Positions 34,386-45,635 of a stretch of DNA of 64,000 bases are shown here, piece by piece. How positions within the stretch are numbered: position 1 is the first letter of the stretch; the number at the start of each line of letters is the position of its first letter. A model generated the notes under the pieces. That model made no database searches. It was not told the origin of the DNA and was given only the letters and a program-made list of their open reading frames with translations. Both the position numbers and the translations under genes were made by a program. Source of the DNA: Owenia fusiformis (Eukaryota > Annelida > Polychaeta > Sabellida > Oweniidae); NCBI GenBank assembly GCA_903813345.2, contig CAIIXF020000007.1, positions 6,451,730-6,515,729 on the forward strand, given 5' to 3'.

Positions 34386-36673
34386 CAAGATCAACTGACT
34401 TAATGATATATGAACCTCTGTATTAGATGAACAGTTTTTTTTGAAGTACCAAATGTGTTCCACTTAGACAGGTTTTACTGTTCATTCAAACCTGATGTGT
34501 TGATTCAGGTCTCTGACTCCCACTCCCTATTTTTAGGGTGAGAAGGGGAACAATGAACACAGTAATGGCTTACATTGATGCTAGACTAACCTAGGGTCAT
34601 AGACAGAAACTTTGTCAAGAATTCCTAAGGCAGTTGTCTTCACCATTGATTGTTATGATGATGTCATGTAGTAATTACGAGGAGACAAATGGACTATTAG
34701 AAGTCTTATATTTTCAAAGGTTTAATGTCAATGACCCTCTAGTGTTCAAAGGGGCACCACACGACAGAGACATGTTGAGGATAAGCTTTTGAAAATTTGT
34801 CAACTTTTATTTTTTCTTGTATCATTCCTTTCCTGTACATTCGGACTCTATTTCTTGAAATATGTTCACATGTTTAATTTTGATGATTTCTAAAATGTTT
34901 GATTATCTTGACATTTCAAATCTTCTTTTATCAAACTTATGGCTTCAAGGTGTACATTGACAAGTTTAGTATCCCACCGAATAAAGTTCTAGGGGGATAT
35001 ACAGAAGCTGTATAAGTGGTAATTTTGCTTGATCGTTTAATTTTCCTATTACCTAATTTTTGCCATGTTGGGAAAAAATATCAGAAAAATTATCTTCATA
35101 ATGTTATCCAATTGGAAGTTTCTTGTCATTAGGAAAATTAAAATCAGGAAAATGATAAAATGTGCAGCAAATTAACCACTCGGATTAAATACAACTTATA
35201 CAGTAAACATATACACTCTCCTTCATGTGTCTTTCAACCTGAAGTTTCCTTTTGAGCCACTAATATTAAAGCATGTTTATAGATGTAGTTGGTGATTTAA
35301 AACGGATCATCAAATTGACTGTAAATATCCAAACCATTATAATTGAGGGACAAAATTGGGACTTTGATATGTTATCTTATGAAAACTTCAAGTTGCCAAA
35401 CTTGTGGAGTGGAGTGTATATTTGATGAATTCATTGATTTGCAAAAGTAGCTTTGAGAATTCTTGTTAATTAATGTATGTAAAATGCATATATGTGCCAT
35501 AGATAATTATGTAATAACGACAATGGTTTAAAGTTAATGCATATGCAAGTATAAAGAATTATTATATGAAAAACAACCATATGAAAACAAATGTAAATGT
35601 GTCCAAATTGTTGTGTAAATTTGTAAAAACCCGATGTCATGTAAAGTAACTAATTCATGAATAAAATTATTAAAATCTTTATATTTAAAAAATTGTTTAA
35701 CTGTCTAGGTTGAATATGCTTTGTCCGTGTGATTCTGTCTCAGCCAATGAGCTTTGAGCATTCCAATGCGTTAATTTATTGGTTTTTGCAGGAAAATGAT
35801 TTTACAATTGTGTTTTACAGGATGAACTTTCTGAGCAGTGCTATTCTTAAAAAGCGGTAACGGCATATCAAGTTTCCGTAATTTTTCTGAAATGCATGTA
35901 TTCCCATATTTATACTATAGTTTTATCAAAGTTTGTTATGTGAAACTTTGTTTTTAAATGTCAAAATGTGGTTTTAATTTTTGTTAAAAAAATCGTGAAT
36001 TTATTTAAAACTAACTTTTAGCTGTTTAGAGGTCACATATATCTCTAAATAAGCGATCATTTACGCCAATGCATATAGCATTCCTCACGTGTGTTTTGCA
36101 ATTAAGAAAATTGGTTCATAAATAAGCGAGAGATGCATTCATGCATGAAAATGGTTCAGAGAAAAATGCATTTCAAAATTTTAGTCCTCATAGAAACCAA
36201 TGGTACGATAATATTCCTTTCAACCTGATAAGACATTCAACATTGGTTTATTTTTGAAGATTCATTTAGAAATTTGATTTGAAAAGCTGACAACTATTTT
36301 TTCAAAAATATCTAAAATAATATCATGACAAATAGAAAATAAATGAATGATGAAAACATATTTTCAAACTTTACACGGAGACTGCAAAGCTATGTTTCCA
36401 TAATGTGTTCGTGCGATCTATGTGTTTAAGCTCACCTTATAAATATGCAAGAAGATCGAATATAATACCGACACATCCGTTTTTGTCACATTTACAAATG
36501 CCAAGTCTTCCCTCAAATTTTTTTTGTATTTTCGCGGGAATGTAACGTGACCCATTACATTACCCCTGTATAAATCATTAATCGAATCACGGTTTTGCCG
36601 CATTTTAGTCATTTCAGATTAATTAATGAAATATTATACAAATATTGAATTCTGTGGAGTTGAATATCTGTAT
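34386..36673. other. Intergenic, AT-rich
   Basis: No gene seen. ATCCCACCGAATAAAGTTCT near 34973 resembles the left end of the 25334-26340 repeat. The rest has no bounded structure that I can support. Confidence 0.45.
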
Positions 36674-37132
36674 TTATCCTATGCCAAGTAGAGTTTTAGG
36701 GAGATAAGTTGGTAAGATATATCCCGTATCCTGATTTTGAGGTTTCCATATCCTGAACCTCCATATCTCCCGCCATATCTCCCGCTCCAGGGCATATCTT
36801 CCCGCTTCGAAAAAAAATTGAAAAAATAAGAAAAAATTGAAAAAAAGAAAAAATGTGAAAAAATTGAAAAGAATTAAAATTAAAAAAAGAAAAAAATAGA
36901 AAAAATGTGAAAAAATTGAAAAGAATAAGAAAAATGTGAAAAAATTGAAAAAATAAAAAAATTGAAAAATTGAAAGAAAATTACAAAACTCTATTTGGTA
37001 TAGGATAAAGCAGTTATGTACGGTCGGTTTGGATATTGGGTTCATCCATCGTGAGATATGCACATCTACCTGAGGGACCGTAGGGACCCTCTGGATAAAC
37101 CCCATATCCAAAACCTCCCAGTACATAACCCT
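36674..37132. mobile_element. TATCC-type foldback, copy 1
   Basis: TTTATCCTATGCCAAGTAGA at the left returns inverted at 36985-37011, enclosing CATATCTCCCGC subrepeats and an A-rich run of GAAAAAATTGAAAA words (36808-36980). Directly next to it (37020-37132) is a palindromic segment centred on GGGACCGTAGGGACC. A rearranged copy in the other orientation is at 58113-58432. The phenylalanine-rich open frame across it is an artefact of the A-run. Confidence 0.7.
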
Positions 37133-38035
37133 TATATATTACTGAAGGTGTATTCATCGCAACCCGAATGGGCTTCTCAGTTATACCATGATATTGCGTG
37201 ATATCATTGCGTGATTTAAATACTGTGGCCATTATCAAATATCTCGGATTCGGCTGGTGGTTTAACCAGAGGCATGTAATAACATTTATTTTATGTCTCT
37301 GGTGTAACTTACTATTTCATGACCAATTCATTTTAATATGAATATTACCCGCCACTATACCATTCATATTTGAATGAGTTGGCCATAAAAATAGTATGTT
37401 AATCCATCAGCCGTCAGTTGAATTCGAAAGTGACGCAAATAGGAAGAAACTTGAATATCAGTTGTAAGCAACGTCTTAGGACACATCAATAATTCAAAGG
37501 CAACACTAATGATTGCCTAGCTGGACCTTGCTTTAAAACATGGGCCCTCTCTGTTGGAAATACCTGTCAACAAGGAACAGTTTTGGCCAGTCCGGAGAGC
37601 GTTCCTTGTTCGTAGGTCTTACCGCATATGTACACGGTAGTTTTGAAACGTTAATTCAATCTATTTAAACATAAAGTTTAATTTCAATTACAATTTAAAA
37701 TCGTAAAAGAATAAAATAATGGAACAAACAGATAAGAATTGCAAAAGCTAGGGCGATAGCCAGTTGAATACGATTTCTGAGTTGGGGCATTTTCGTATAA
37801 TTTAAATCTGCTAAATCCCTGATGTGATTCACTGGGAAGCAATGGTATCATGGTTTTACATCTAATTATATTCAAGGTATGATTATTCGAGGAGCAAAAA
37901 ATCTAAATATCAAACATGTACATCATACTAGTATAAGTAAGCACTACGTATAATTATATTGCGTAATTTCAAAAGTTTACAGGAGTCAGTAACGATGGTT
38001 AATGCTCTGGGTGTTTTCATAGCACTGTTCAACAA
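37133..38035. other. Intergenic, no recognised feature
   Basis: No coding frame with recognisable content, no bounded repeat. Confidence 0.45.
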
Positions 38036-38038
38036 CTA

Positions 38039-38274
38039 GTTACCTTGACGGAACGTCAATGTAACAAAATGGATGAACTTCCTGGTTACGACTTTTTTGT
38101 TTTCTCCATTTAAACTTACGTATAAGTCATGTTGCGAATTATCATTTAGCACAAAGCACAATATAGTCAAGCTTTCAGAAATGCTCTCGGATGGGAATTT
38201 GATTTGTAAATAAAGCTGTAATTCCTGCATTTAGACCATCGCTTTTGTTACATTGACGTAAGTCGTCAAAGTAA
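38039..38274. mobile_element. MITE with GTTACNTTGACG ends
   Basis: GTTACCTTGACGGAACGTCA at the left and TGACGTAAGTCGTCAAAGTAAC read inverted at the right bound about 236 bp. GTCAATGTAAC recurs just outside, near 38304. No coding content. Confidence 0.6.
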
Positions 38275-38866
38275 CATATATTGGTGAAATGACGGACGTT
38301 CGTCAATGTAACACAAGGCATTAACATGACAAAATGTCACCACCTAGTTGCTCACAATATTTTTAGTTAAATCTTAAGTCAGATTTGAATTCCTGAGAAC
38401 TTGTAGATGATTTTGAAAATAAAAATTGGTCAATTTGAAGCAAGTTGAAAAAAGACCTTTTCAGTTGATGATATAACGTATTTATTTTCACCACAAATAC
38501 GCCAACACATTAGTCACGTTTGCGAATTGTTCGCGAATATACCCCGGGTAAAATGTTGACTTTGTTTACTGTTTATAGAAGGCTTGAATACAGCCTCGAA
38601 CTAATATTAGTTACATCATTTGGCTGTTGGAAAAATGTAAAATATGGATCTGAGGATGTTTATCCATACAGAAACCTTCACGCTTGCCAGCAAACATTGC
38701 AGCAAAAAAGGCAAGTAATGTTTTAATGTTTAGCTTCTACAATGAAAACAGTTGATTTTTTTTACATATATACAGTATTCTACTAACACACCATTCTTAC
38801 AGGGTTTTTAGGTATTTGCAAGTTACTTTTATAAATATTTGGATATTATTGTTGTATTATATGGTT

Positions 38867-38994
38867 CATTGGCGGATGTGGAAGCTAACAAGAGGGGGGG
38901 CACGGCAAGTCTAAAAGGGCCCACTTATTGAAAAACGATTCTGGACCCACCCTAGGAATGGGAGGCATGCCCCCCCCCCCCGAATCCATCAGTG
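38867..38994. mobile_element. CACTGG family, 128-bp copy with exact TSD
   Basis: Starts CATTGGCGGATGTGG and ends GAATCCATCAGTG. The 5-bp duplication TGGTT is exact (38862-38866 and 38995-38999). This is the best-preserved insertion site of the family also seen at 13804 and 27865. Confidence 0.75.
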
Positions 38995-39484
38995 TGGTTG
39001 CTTTGGAAACAGCATTTGCCTGTTCATAAAATGTCAATTTGCATTTAGTTTTGTATAAAGGGAACAACATCTATCCTTACTTATTGTAGATTGTTAGTAC
39101 ATGTAATGTTTTTTGTCAAGTTTGTGTAGTTTCATTTCTATGCATGTGTACACCGGTGAATAACTCAAATAAGCTGAGTTGTTCGACAATATATTTACAG
39201 TTTTGAAGTGAAAATAGATAAATCTAAATCAGGATTTTTGACATGCTGACCCGTTTGTGTTTTTTCATTTGTTCCTTTGACATTTGCAAACCTGAATTGC
39301 CGACTGTTGCAAATCAATGTGTTCCTATTGCTGTATTGATCAAAACACAAAGAACAACGCAATAAAGTTGAAACTACCATTAAAGCACCTTAGGAACTTA
39401 AATCCATAACGGGGATTGAAATGGAACCTTAGAATCTACACGTAACACACCATACGGTTAGTGATATGAACATGTTATCTCGAT

Positions 39485-39604
39485 ATGAGTGCTACTGAAA
39501 GTAAAGATGGAGGTGATGCCATCTTGGAACGTATGAACAACAACCAAGGTACGAACGAAATGATGAGAGGAGATATCAATGTTTTCCCAAATGAGAAATT
39601 CTAA
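39485..39604 (+). CDS. Small ORF or first exon candidate (39 aa)
   Basis: ATG at 39485 opens MSATESKDGGDAILERMNNN, which has the composition of a real N-terminus. Either it reads on to TAA at 39602-39604 (39 aa), or it is spliced at GTACGA (39549). No homology is recognised and no following exon was found. Low confidence. Confidence 0.2.
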   Translation: MSATESKDGGDAILERMNNNQGTNEMMRGDINVFPNEKF

Positions 39605-39848
39605 ATCGCACATCTATCCTGGCCGGTGAATAATGGATTTATCATATAAATCGTAGCTATTGTTTTGTGGATACTGTTTTATTGATTTTGTTGACTGCTA
39701 TGTCGTTTGCATTTGTCTTCCTGATTTTGCTGTTTCTGTTTTCTGATGTCGTTGCTATGGCGATCATTTGGTTATAACGTTAAAACGTTAATCATAGCAA
39801 TAATGACCTTCGATAGGAAGTCGCTACTACCGTCTGAGCTGTAGTGGC

Positions 39849-39876
39849 TAGCCCTTATGGCTCAGGGGTAGAGCAT
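39849..39876 (+). repeat. tRNA-like head fragment (A box only)
   Basis: GCCCTTATGGCTCAGGGGTA contains a tRNA A-box pattern (TGGCTCAGGGG), but no B box follows; the sequence passes straight into the TIR element at 39877. Probably a truncated SINE head. Confidence 0.35.
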
Positions 39877-40513
39877 CGGCCATTCTTTTCGTCCCATTGG
39901 ATTACATTGTGGGCGACGCCCACTTTTCAATGGAAAGCATTATTTCGCACTTCTTTGCTTATCATTTGCCGGAAATTATTGGAAATTGTTTTCCTGTTAT
40001 AGGCCTAAGCATTTGGATATACATCAAAACAATTTAAATTGATGCAAACTAGATTGTTCTAGCACTTTTTGTCGCCGAGATATTGTCAGTCTACTAACTT
40101 GTAGTCTACTGAGGGAGGGGGTCAAAAATAAAAATTGATTTCAGCCACTTTTATTCTTAAAACATGTTTTATTAGATTTGCAAGGGGATACTTTGTTATT
40201 TTATGATCAAACGATATTCAAATCGTTGACAGAAAAGAAAAACATTCGTGAATTTAGCTGCCCGATATATGCATTTTTTTATTTGTTCGACCCCTGGACC
40301 AGTAGATCTGCAATATCTTTGCAATAAAACGTGCTAGAACAGTCTAGTTTACATCAATTGAAAGTGTTTTGATGTATTCTCAAATGCTTATATCAGAAAA
40401 AATGATTCTAACCAGTTCTGGTAAATGAGCAGCAAAGAAGTGCGAAACATTGTTTTCCATTGAAAAGTGGGCGTCGCCCACAATGTAATCCAATGGGACG
40501 GAAAGAATGGCCG
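39877..40513. mobile_element. CGGCCATTCTTTTCGTCCC element with about 190-bp inverted arms
   Basis: Left arm 39877-40075 and right arm 40328-40513 are reverse complements (CCCATTGGATTACATTGTGG; GTGGGCGACGCCCAC). The middle is AT-rich. A piece of the right end plus its flank is repeated at 50547-50706. Confidence 0.8.
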
Positions 40514-40568
40514 ATGGACCAGTTTTAACGTTATCCGATTTTGTTGAAAAAAATAAGTGAACTACCAG

Positions 40569-41060
40569 TATACAATTGTTGACCTCTCCAGAGGTCAACC
40601 GGCAAAATTGTATACCGAGACTGTAAACCGAGAAACTTCTGTTGACAGAGACCGAAGGTCGAGGTCAACAGTAGTTTCATGGTTTACAGTCGAGGTATGA
40701 TTTTGACGGTTGACCGAATTGAGAGGTCTACAATTGTTTTGTTAGTCAGAAGAAACTAATAATACACATATAGACGACAGTCATCAACCATGGCTTCAAT
40801 TCACAATCTTTTCTCCGAACCACGCCAGCAATAATTTTTTAAGAAAATCTGAAGACAGTGGTAGTTATTCTCTCTGTTTTTGGCACATAGCAGCGTACTC
40901 ACTAGTAAATTAATGTTAATTAATTCCTAAGTGTAGTACAGTGACATAAGCGGTCAATAATATGATATCCCATGATGCACAGGTGAGGTACAGGCAAAAA
41001 TGTTGACCGCTAATTGACCAATCAGAATTCATACGTATTTACACTGAGGTACTAACAATA
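40569..41060. mobile_element. About 490-bp insertion carrying a long hairpin
   Basis: The paralogous segment at 50547-50706 (reverse strand) runs uninterrupted across this point, while here ACTACCAG and ACCATTTGTAACCCC are separated by about 490 bp. The left part (40571-40735) is a near-perfect hairpin: ACAATTGTTGACCTCTCC pairs with the region before 40735, and GACTGTAAACC pairs with GGTTTACAGTC around the centre GACCGAAGGTC. Confidence 0.7.
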
Positions 41061-41197
41061 CCATTTGTAACCCCCTGTTAAAGGGCCGTTGTAATCTGAG
41101 AACATTCTTGAAAAATGAAACACCCTATTGTGGCTATTTTCTGAAGATTTAAAAAGGTGCATACAGTATGTTAGGCCAATGCATTATTTAAAGGAAA

Positions 41198-41660
41198 GGT
41201 AGTTTTAGAGATGAGAAAATAATTTGGACTTTGAGACAGGGAAAATGCAAACACCCCATCGACATCTTCTCCAAAACTATTTCTTGAAAAGAATATTTTC
41301 AACCTCTTCCACTCCTGTTTTTTCAATGTTTTATGCATCAATATGTTGCATTTGTAGACATAGTTAGCCTCTTAAAGTGGAAAACAATATTTCCCGAAAA
41401 CTCATGCGATCCATTGTTTTCAGCCTAATTTTGGTCAACCAGAATTGGTATATTTAAAATCCCTACTTGAATCCCATTTTCCTTTTGAGAGGTTGTCTGT
41501 GTCTCTAAATGCAACACATTGAAGAATTGAAAACTGAAAACACGAGTGGAAGGGGTTGAATATCAGGAAAACATTTCCAGAAAAAAAATGTTGGCGGGGT
41601 GTTTGCACATCCCTTGTCTAAAGGCCAAATTATTTTATCATCTCTATAACTGCTTGTCCT
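41198..41660. repeat. Foldback, about 460 bp
   Basis: Arms 41198-41375 and 41490-41660 are imperfect reverse complements (AGATGAGAAAATAATTTGG; GCAAACACCCC). The spacer has no coding content. Confidence 0.7.
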
Positions 41661-41839
41661 GGAGTTAATGGATTTGTTTACTATATGCACATGAAATAAA
41701 AATAAGCTATTCTCCTGGAGGAAATGTGATATGGGGAATATCACAAGGAAGATATCAATATGTCCTGAGGGAGCGCAGTGACAGAGGTGACAAACCCCAC
41801 AGGTGACAGGACATGTTTTAATTAATAGTGGTCACCCTC

Positions 41840-42037
41840 AAGATATCCACTCGATCAGAGCTGCTTTATCTCTAGGCATCAGCATATAAAATTTGATCCA
41901 AATCCGTCAACTGGTATTTAATATATCAAAGATTGCGTTATTTTACGAAAAATGGCAGCCATTTTGAAATTCGAATGCCATCTTGAAAATCTCTTCATTA
42001 GCAAAACTGCTTTGTCCCTTGGCATCAGCTTATAAAA
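41840..42037. repeat. About 137-bp tandem repeat with GGCATCAGC landmark
   Basis: GGCATCAGCATATAAAA (about 41877) and GGCATCAGCTTATAAAA (about 42020) mark two successive units that also carry CTGCTTT and AAAATGGCAGCC. The second unit is interrupted by the 42038-42828 element. Confidence 0.7.
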
Positions 42038-42828
42038 GGATCTAGTGCACTCTCCATTATGATATCCCCATGAACAAAATGAATCATTTTTAGGTGTAAC
42101 ATGAAGAATTCAATGTCACATAATACTTTGGAAAATACTTAAGCGTTTGAACCCACTTGGGCTGAGTTTGGAGTCGTAAAGTTTAGCAAGGGTGTATTGC
42201 CTTGACATTGGACGTGCTCTATTGACTTAACATGGGTATACCATCATATCCCAATAGAGACCATTGGTTTCCATTGCCAATCACAAAAATACGAAAAAAT
42301 ACACTATGACCTGAATCGATTGCAAATTAGATAATTTCACAATATGACACAAATGGTATATCACATCAGATGTGCAAATATGAAGTTTGCAATCGATTTA
42401 GGTCATACTTCAAATTAAAAGATTATACATTTTTTCATCATTTTTTCCTACAAAATGGCTACAGAAAAATGCTTCAAAAGCAACTTCTGCACTTATAAAT
42501 TGCCATACAACTTTGTAAATCCAAAGATTATACTATTATGTTCCATGAGTTAGTAACATATTTGGATAAGATGTAAGGATGTGCAGGATGCAAATGGATT
42601 TTGACAGACAGAAAGGCCTTCCTGGCTTGGCATCTCTACACCTGTACACTTTATGATTGAATATTGGCCCTAATAAGTGGCCCATTCATCAATACAGTGC
42701 TGAATATAGGTCAATAAGATACTAGTTTACATATATATATAATAATAAAAGCAGTATATTCATTTTGAAAAATCAGATGATATAATTTTTGTTCATGGGG
42801 AAATCATAATGGAGAGTGCACTAGATCC
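42038..42828. mobile_element. Spy-like transposon inserted between AAA and TTT
   Basis: Ends GGATCTAGTGCACTCTCC / GGAGAGTGCACTAGATCC are perfect inverted repeats, extending about 45 bp with few mismatches. The tandem unit at 41877 shows the uninterrupted site TATAAAATTTGATCC; here TATAAAA is followed by the element and then TTTGGACC, with no base duplicated. Insertion between AAA and TTT without duplication is the habit of Spy-group elements; the assignment is inference. It is non-autonomous (791 bp, no frame). An inner inverted pair, GAATCGATTGCAAA / TTTGCAATCGATT, is near 42315-42400. Confidence 0.7.
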
Positions 42829-42848
42829 TTTGGACCAAATCTATCTAC

Positions 42849-43000
42849 TAGTATTGTACAGTACCGTGAAATATGGTACCATACGGTACCGTAGACTAAA
42901 ATGGTACCATACAGTACCGTGAACAGTGTACGGCGTCATACTCAAACGGTACCATACTGTTAATACTGTACTGTACATACTGTACGGTACTGTGCAATTT
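42849..43000. repeat. Cluster of GGTACC palindromes
   Basis: GGTACCATAC, GTACAGTACCG, TACGGTACCGTA and variants recur within 150 bp, giving many overlapping palindromes. Probably a degenerate tandem repeat. Confidence 0.6.
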
Positions 43001-43124
43001 TAGAGTGCGGATTGGGGGTGATTTGAAAAATTACATTTTGTTATTAAAAATGGTGGCCATTCTGATTTGGGTGCTCATATTGAAAATTCCATCTCGAGCA
43101 TAAGCAGTGATCTTGCACTCGTAA

Positions 43125-43608
43125 CCTTTTTCCATATAAATGAAAAATAGATGGCATCATGGGTATTGGTAGGGCGGGGGTAGGCACAGAATACATGTAA
43201 ATGTATTATCAGAGTCACTTAATTTCTTGATTTAAGAAGTAATTTCATTTGGATCAACTTAAAACTCCATTGGAATGTAACTATATGATCTTATTTACAT
43301 GTGGATTGTGATTTCACATTATAATTGTCATCCTTGTAAGAAAAAAAGAACTTTTAAAGGTTTTTCAGCACTGTTTCAATGGGGATTTAGCCCGACCTTT
43401 TTTAGACAACTAGAAAATCATTAGAATTTGAATAAAGATAAATAACAGTGCAAATCAAAGTTGTTTTGATAGAAAATTAAACACAGAATTTAAATATGGC
43501 ATCAAAAAGAAGAAAATGTTAGTCTTTAATGGTTAAAAATGCAGGTCTCCCAAAATCTCATTAAAAACGAGACTTTAACAAGATTTCAAAGCTATATGGA
43601 AAAAGGAC
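43125..43608. mobile_element. CCTTTTTCCATATA-ended element, copy 2
   Basis: Full-length counterpart of 24157-24638 in the same orientation; internal landmark GGGGATTTAGCCCGACC is identical in both. It lies intergenically between SOCS and the GT31 gene. Followed by GACGAATGGGCGG and CCTCCTCGAATTTCG, a decayed repeat end. Confidence 0.75.
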
Positions 43609-44465
43609 CAATCAGACGAATGGGCGGCTTCTCTATATCCTCCTCGAATTTCGTTTGGTGTGATAATCAAATTTGCAACTCTTTATAAAGGGCAAAATTT
43701 AAGTGTCTATTAAGATAAAGAATAGAGTATTGGAAATATCATACGGCAAATAACTTAAGGCTGATTCAGCATCGAGAAAAATGCTGATCGGGAAACTCTC
43801 CATGAACAAGCAAAGCAACTATGTTGTAAATACGCAATCAAATATATTGATTGTGATAACGGGAGTTTGCATTCACACCCAAACTAACTGTTAAGTGTAT
43901 TTATTGATATACTGCTATTATATATAATTATGCCCTTTTGGGATCAATTGTATATATTGATCGCTGTATTCCTTGCGAATGTATTATTTGGAATCAATGT
44001 ATAAGAAAACAAGTCTTGGCAAAATTCAAATATGGACGCTTTATTACCCACTCTGTATTTTATGAATTCTCAGCATTTGCTTGGCTATTTTTAAATCGTC
44101 AATGATACGTATCATGTATTTTAGGTACGTGTTTTAAATTGTACCTTGTACGTAAAATAAGCAAAGGAAAACAAAATATTGTTATCGTTTTCTACAAAAT
44201 AATGAATAAGATTAATGTGTTTTGAAAAGTTCAATGAGATATTTAGAAATATTAATATTATTGTTTAGAAAAGTATTGACGGGTGTATTTAATGAGAATC
44301 ATTGATTTGATTTTCCATTGTTTCTGCTCTGTTGTTTTATTCCTTTTGAGAAATACGAGTTCACATTGATTTTTCTCCAGTGCTGATGCTATTAACATCA
44401 AATTATAAAAAATGGAAAATTTTATGTTACCATTCGCTATTTTTGTCAATTATTTTATCTTCTGG

Positions 44466-44640
44466 GAAAGTGTACACCAAGCAAAGCGATAGCCAATACA
44501 CGATTAGGGTACAGTTTTACTGGGATAACGCGCTCGCACACAAGGGCATCCTTACAACTAGTACAGTGGATGAATTGGGACTGCCGTAACTCAGGCATGC
44601 CCCATATTCCCCAAATTGTTATCCTAGGTTACATTTAATT
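44466..44640 (+). pseudogene. Tc1/mariner transposase remnant
   Basis: The frame reads RVQFYWDNALAHKG, then DELGLP, a TAA stop (44587-44589), and in the same frame LRHAPYSPN. The order DNAxxH, then a leucine-glycine turn, then PYSP matches the end of a mariner-type DD(D/E) catalytic domain, the first aspartate here being D of WDNA (44524-44526). The stop and the absence of recognisable upstream and downstream domains make it a dead fragment. Confidence 0.5.
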
Positions 44641-45632
44641 ACATGGTGAACTTAAATGGAAGCTATTGAAGTGGAATCAATTAGTTTTCAAAATTCAGGT
44701 GATTTAAGAAAATATGTTTTGGGAGCATTCCAAAAATTAGTAATCATGAATTTCGCGATCTCGCGTGGGTACTACGATGAAAAATACAATGCTAATAGAG
44801 GCAATTATGTAGAGTTATATGTTTAAAATAACTGAGCAATTAAATATTCACGATTTTGAAAATATAAAGTGTCATTAATATTGTCCTTTTGAAATGTTCA
44901 TTCCATTTTCTACAAAACAAATAATTTTCCTAGGGTGACGTAACATTACATCAGGGTACCATATTTACCTTAAAATCAACCAACCAAATAGAAGAGTTTT
45001 TAAAATTGGAATTTACATTCAATTGTGTTTGGGGAACATCTGTACCCACGCGTGGTACCAGGTTTCATGAAGATTAGTCTAACTTAGCATTGAAATGTCA
45101 ACAACTTTGACGTTACTTCTGGATCAACCTGTATGTCGATTAACCAACGAAAACACATTCAGCAGATCGATAAATGCATGAGGAAAACATCGAGGTATGA
45201 TACTATGTTATCTAGTTGGTGTTTGTCCAGTTTTAAAGAGGAAAATCATGAAGTACCCTATTTTCATCCAGATACAGTATGTTAATCTTTAAAAATCCTC
45301 GGAGATTTTGTCATTTGAGACATCTCCTCCAGGAGATTTTGGGAGACGATATGTGGCTTTATTAGAGAGAATAAATGGTGTACTTTCATGCAAATTATCT
45401 CGATTAGAGAACAGGTTCATATCATTGCATTTGATAGGCCTCGTTGGATTGTTAAAGCTTACCTTCCATGCGGTCCAGGAAATTATTTCTACAATATACG
45501 GCTTAAAAGTAATACGATTGATTCGATTGATTGCATTTGCCTACTGTAAGTATTTTGCACAGCCTAGTTGACAATTGTCAAAACAACAAGTGCTTAAGAT
45601 ATATGAAGAAGTTTATTTCGATTTAAATTCCA
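44641..45632. other. Upstream region of the GT31 gene
   Basis: No coding exon recognised. AAATTCCAG at 45625-45633, directly before the GT31 ATG, looks like a 3' splice site, so a 5'UTR exon may lie in this region, but it cannot be located by eye. Confidence 0.4.
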
Positions 45633-45635
45633 GTG

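Noticed and set aside
36674-37126. 150-codon phenylalanine-rich frame, membrane-protein-like
   Set aside because: Caused by an A-rich GAAAAAATTG run read in reverse within a foldback element.
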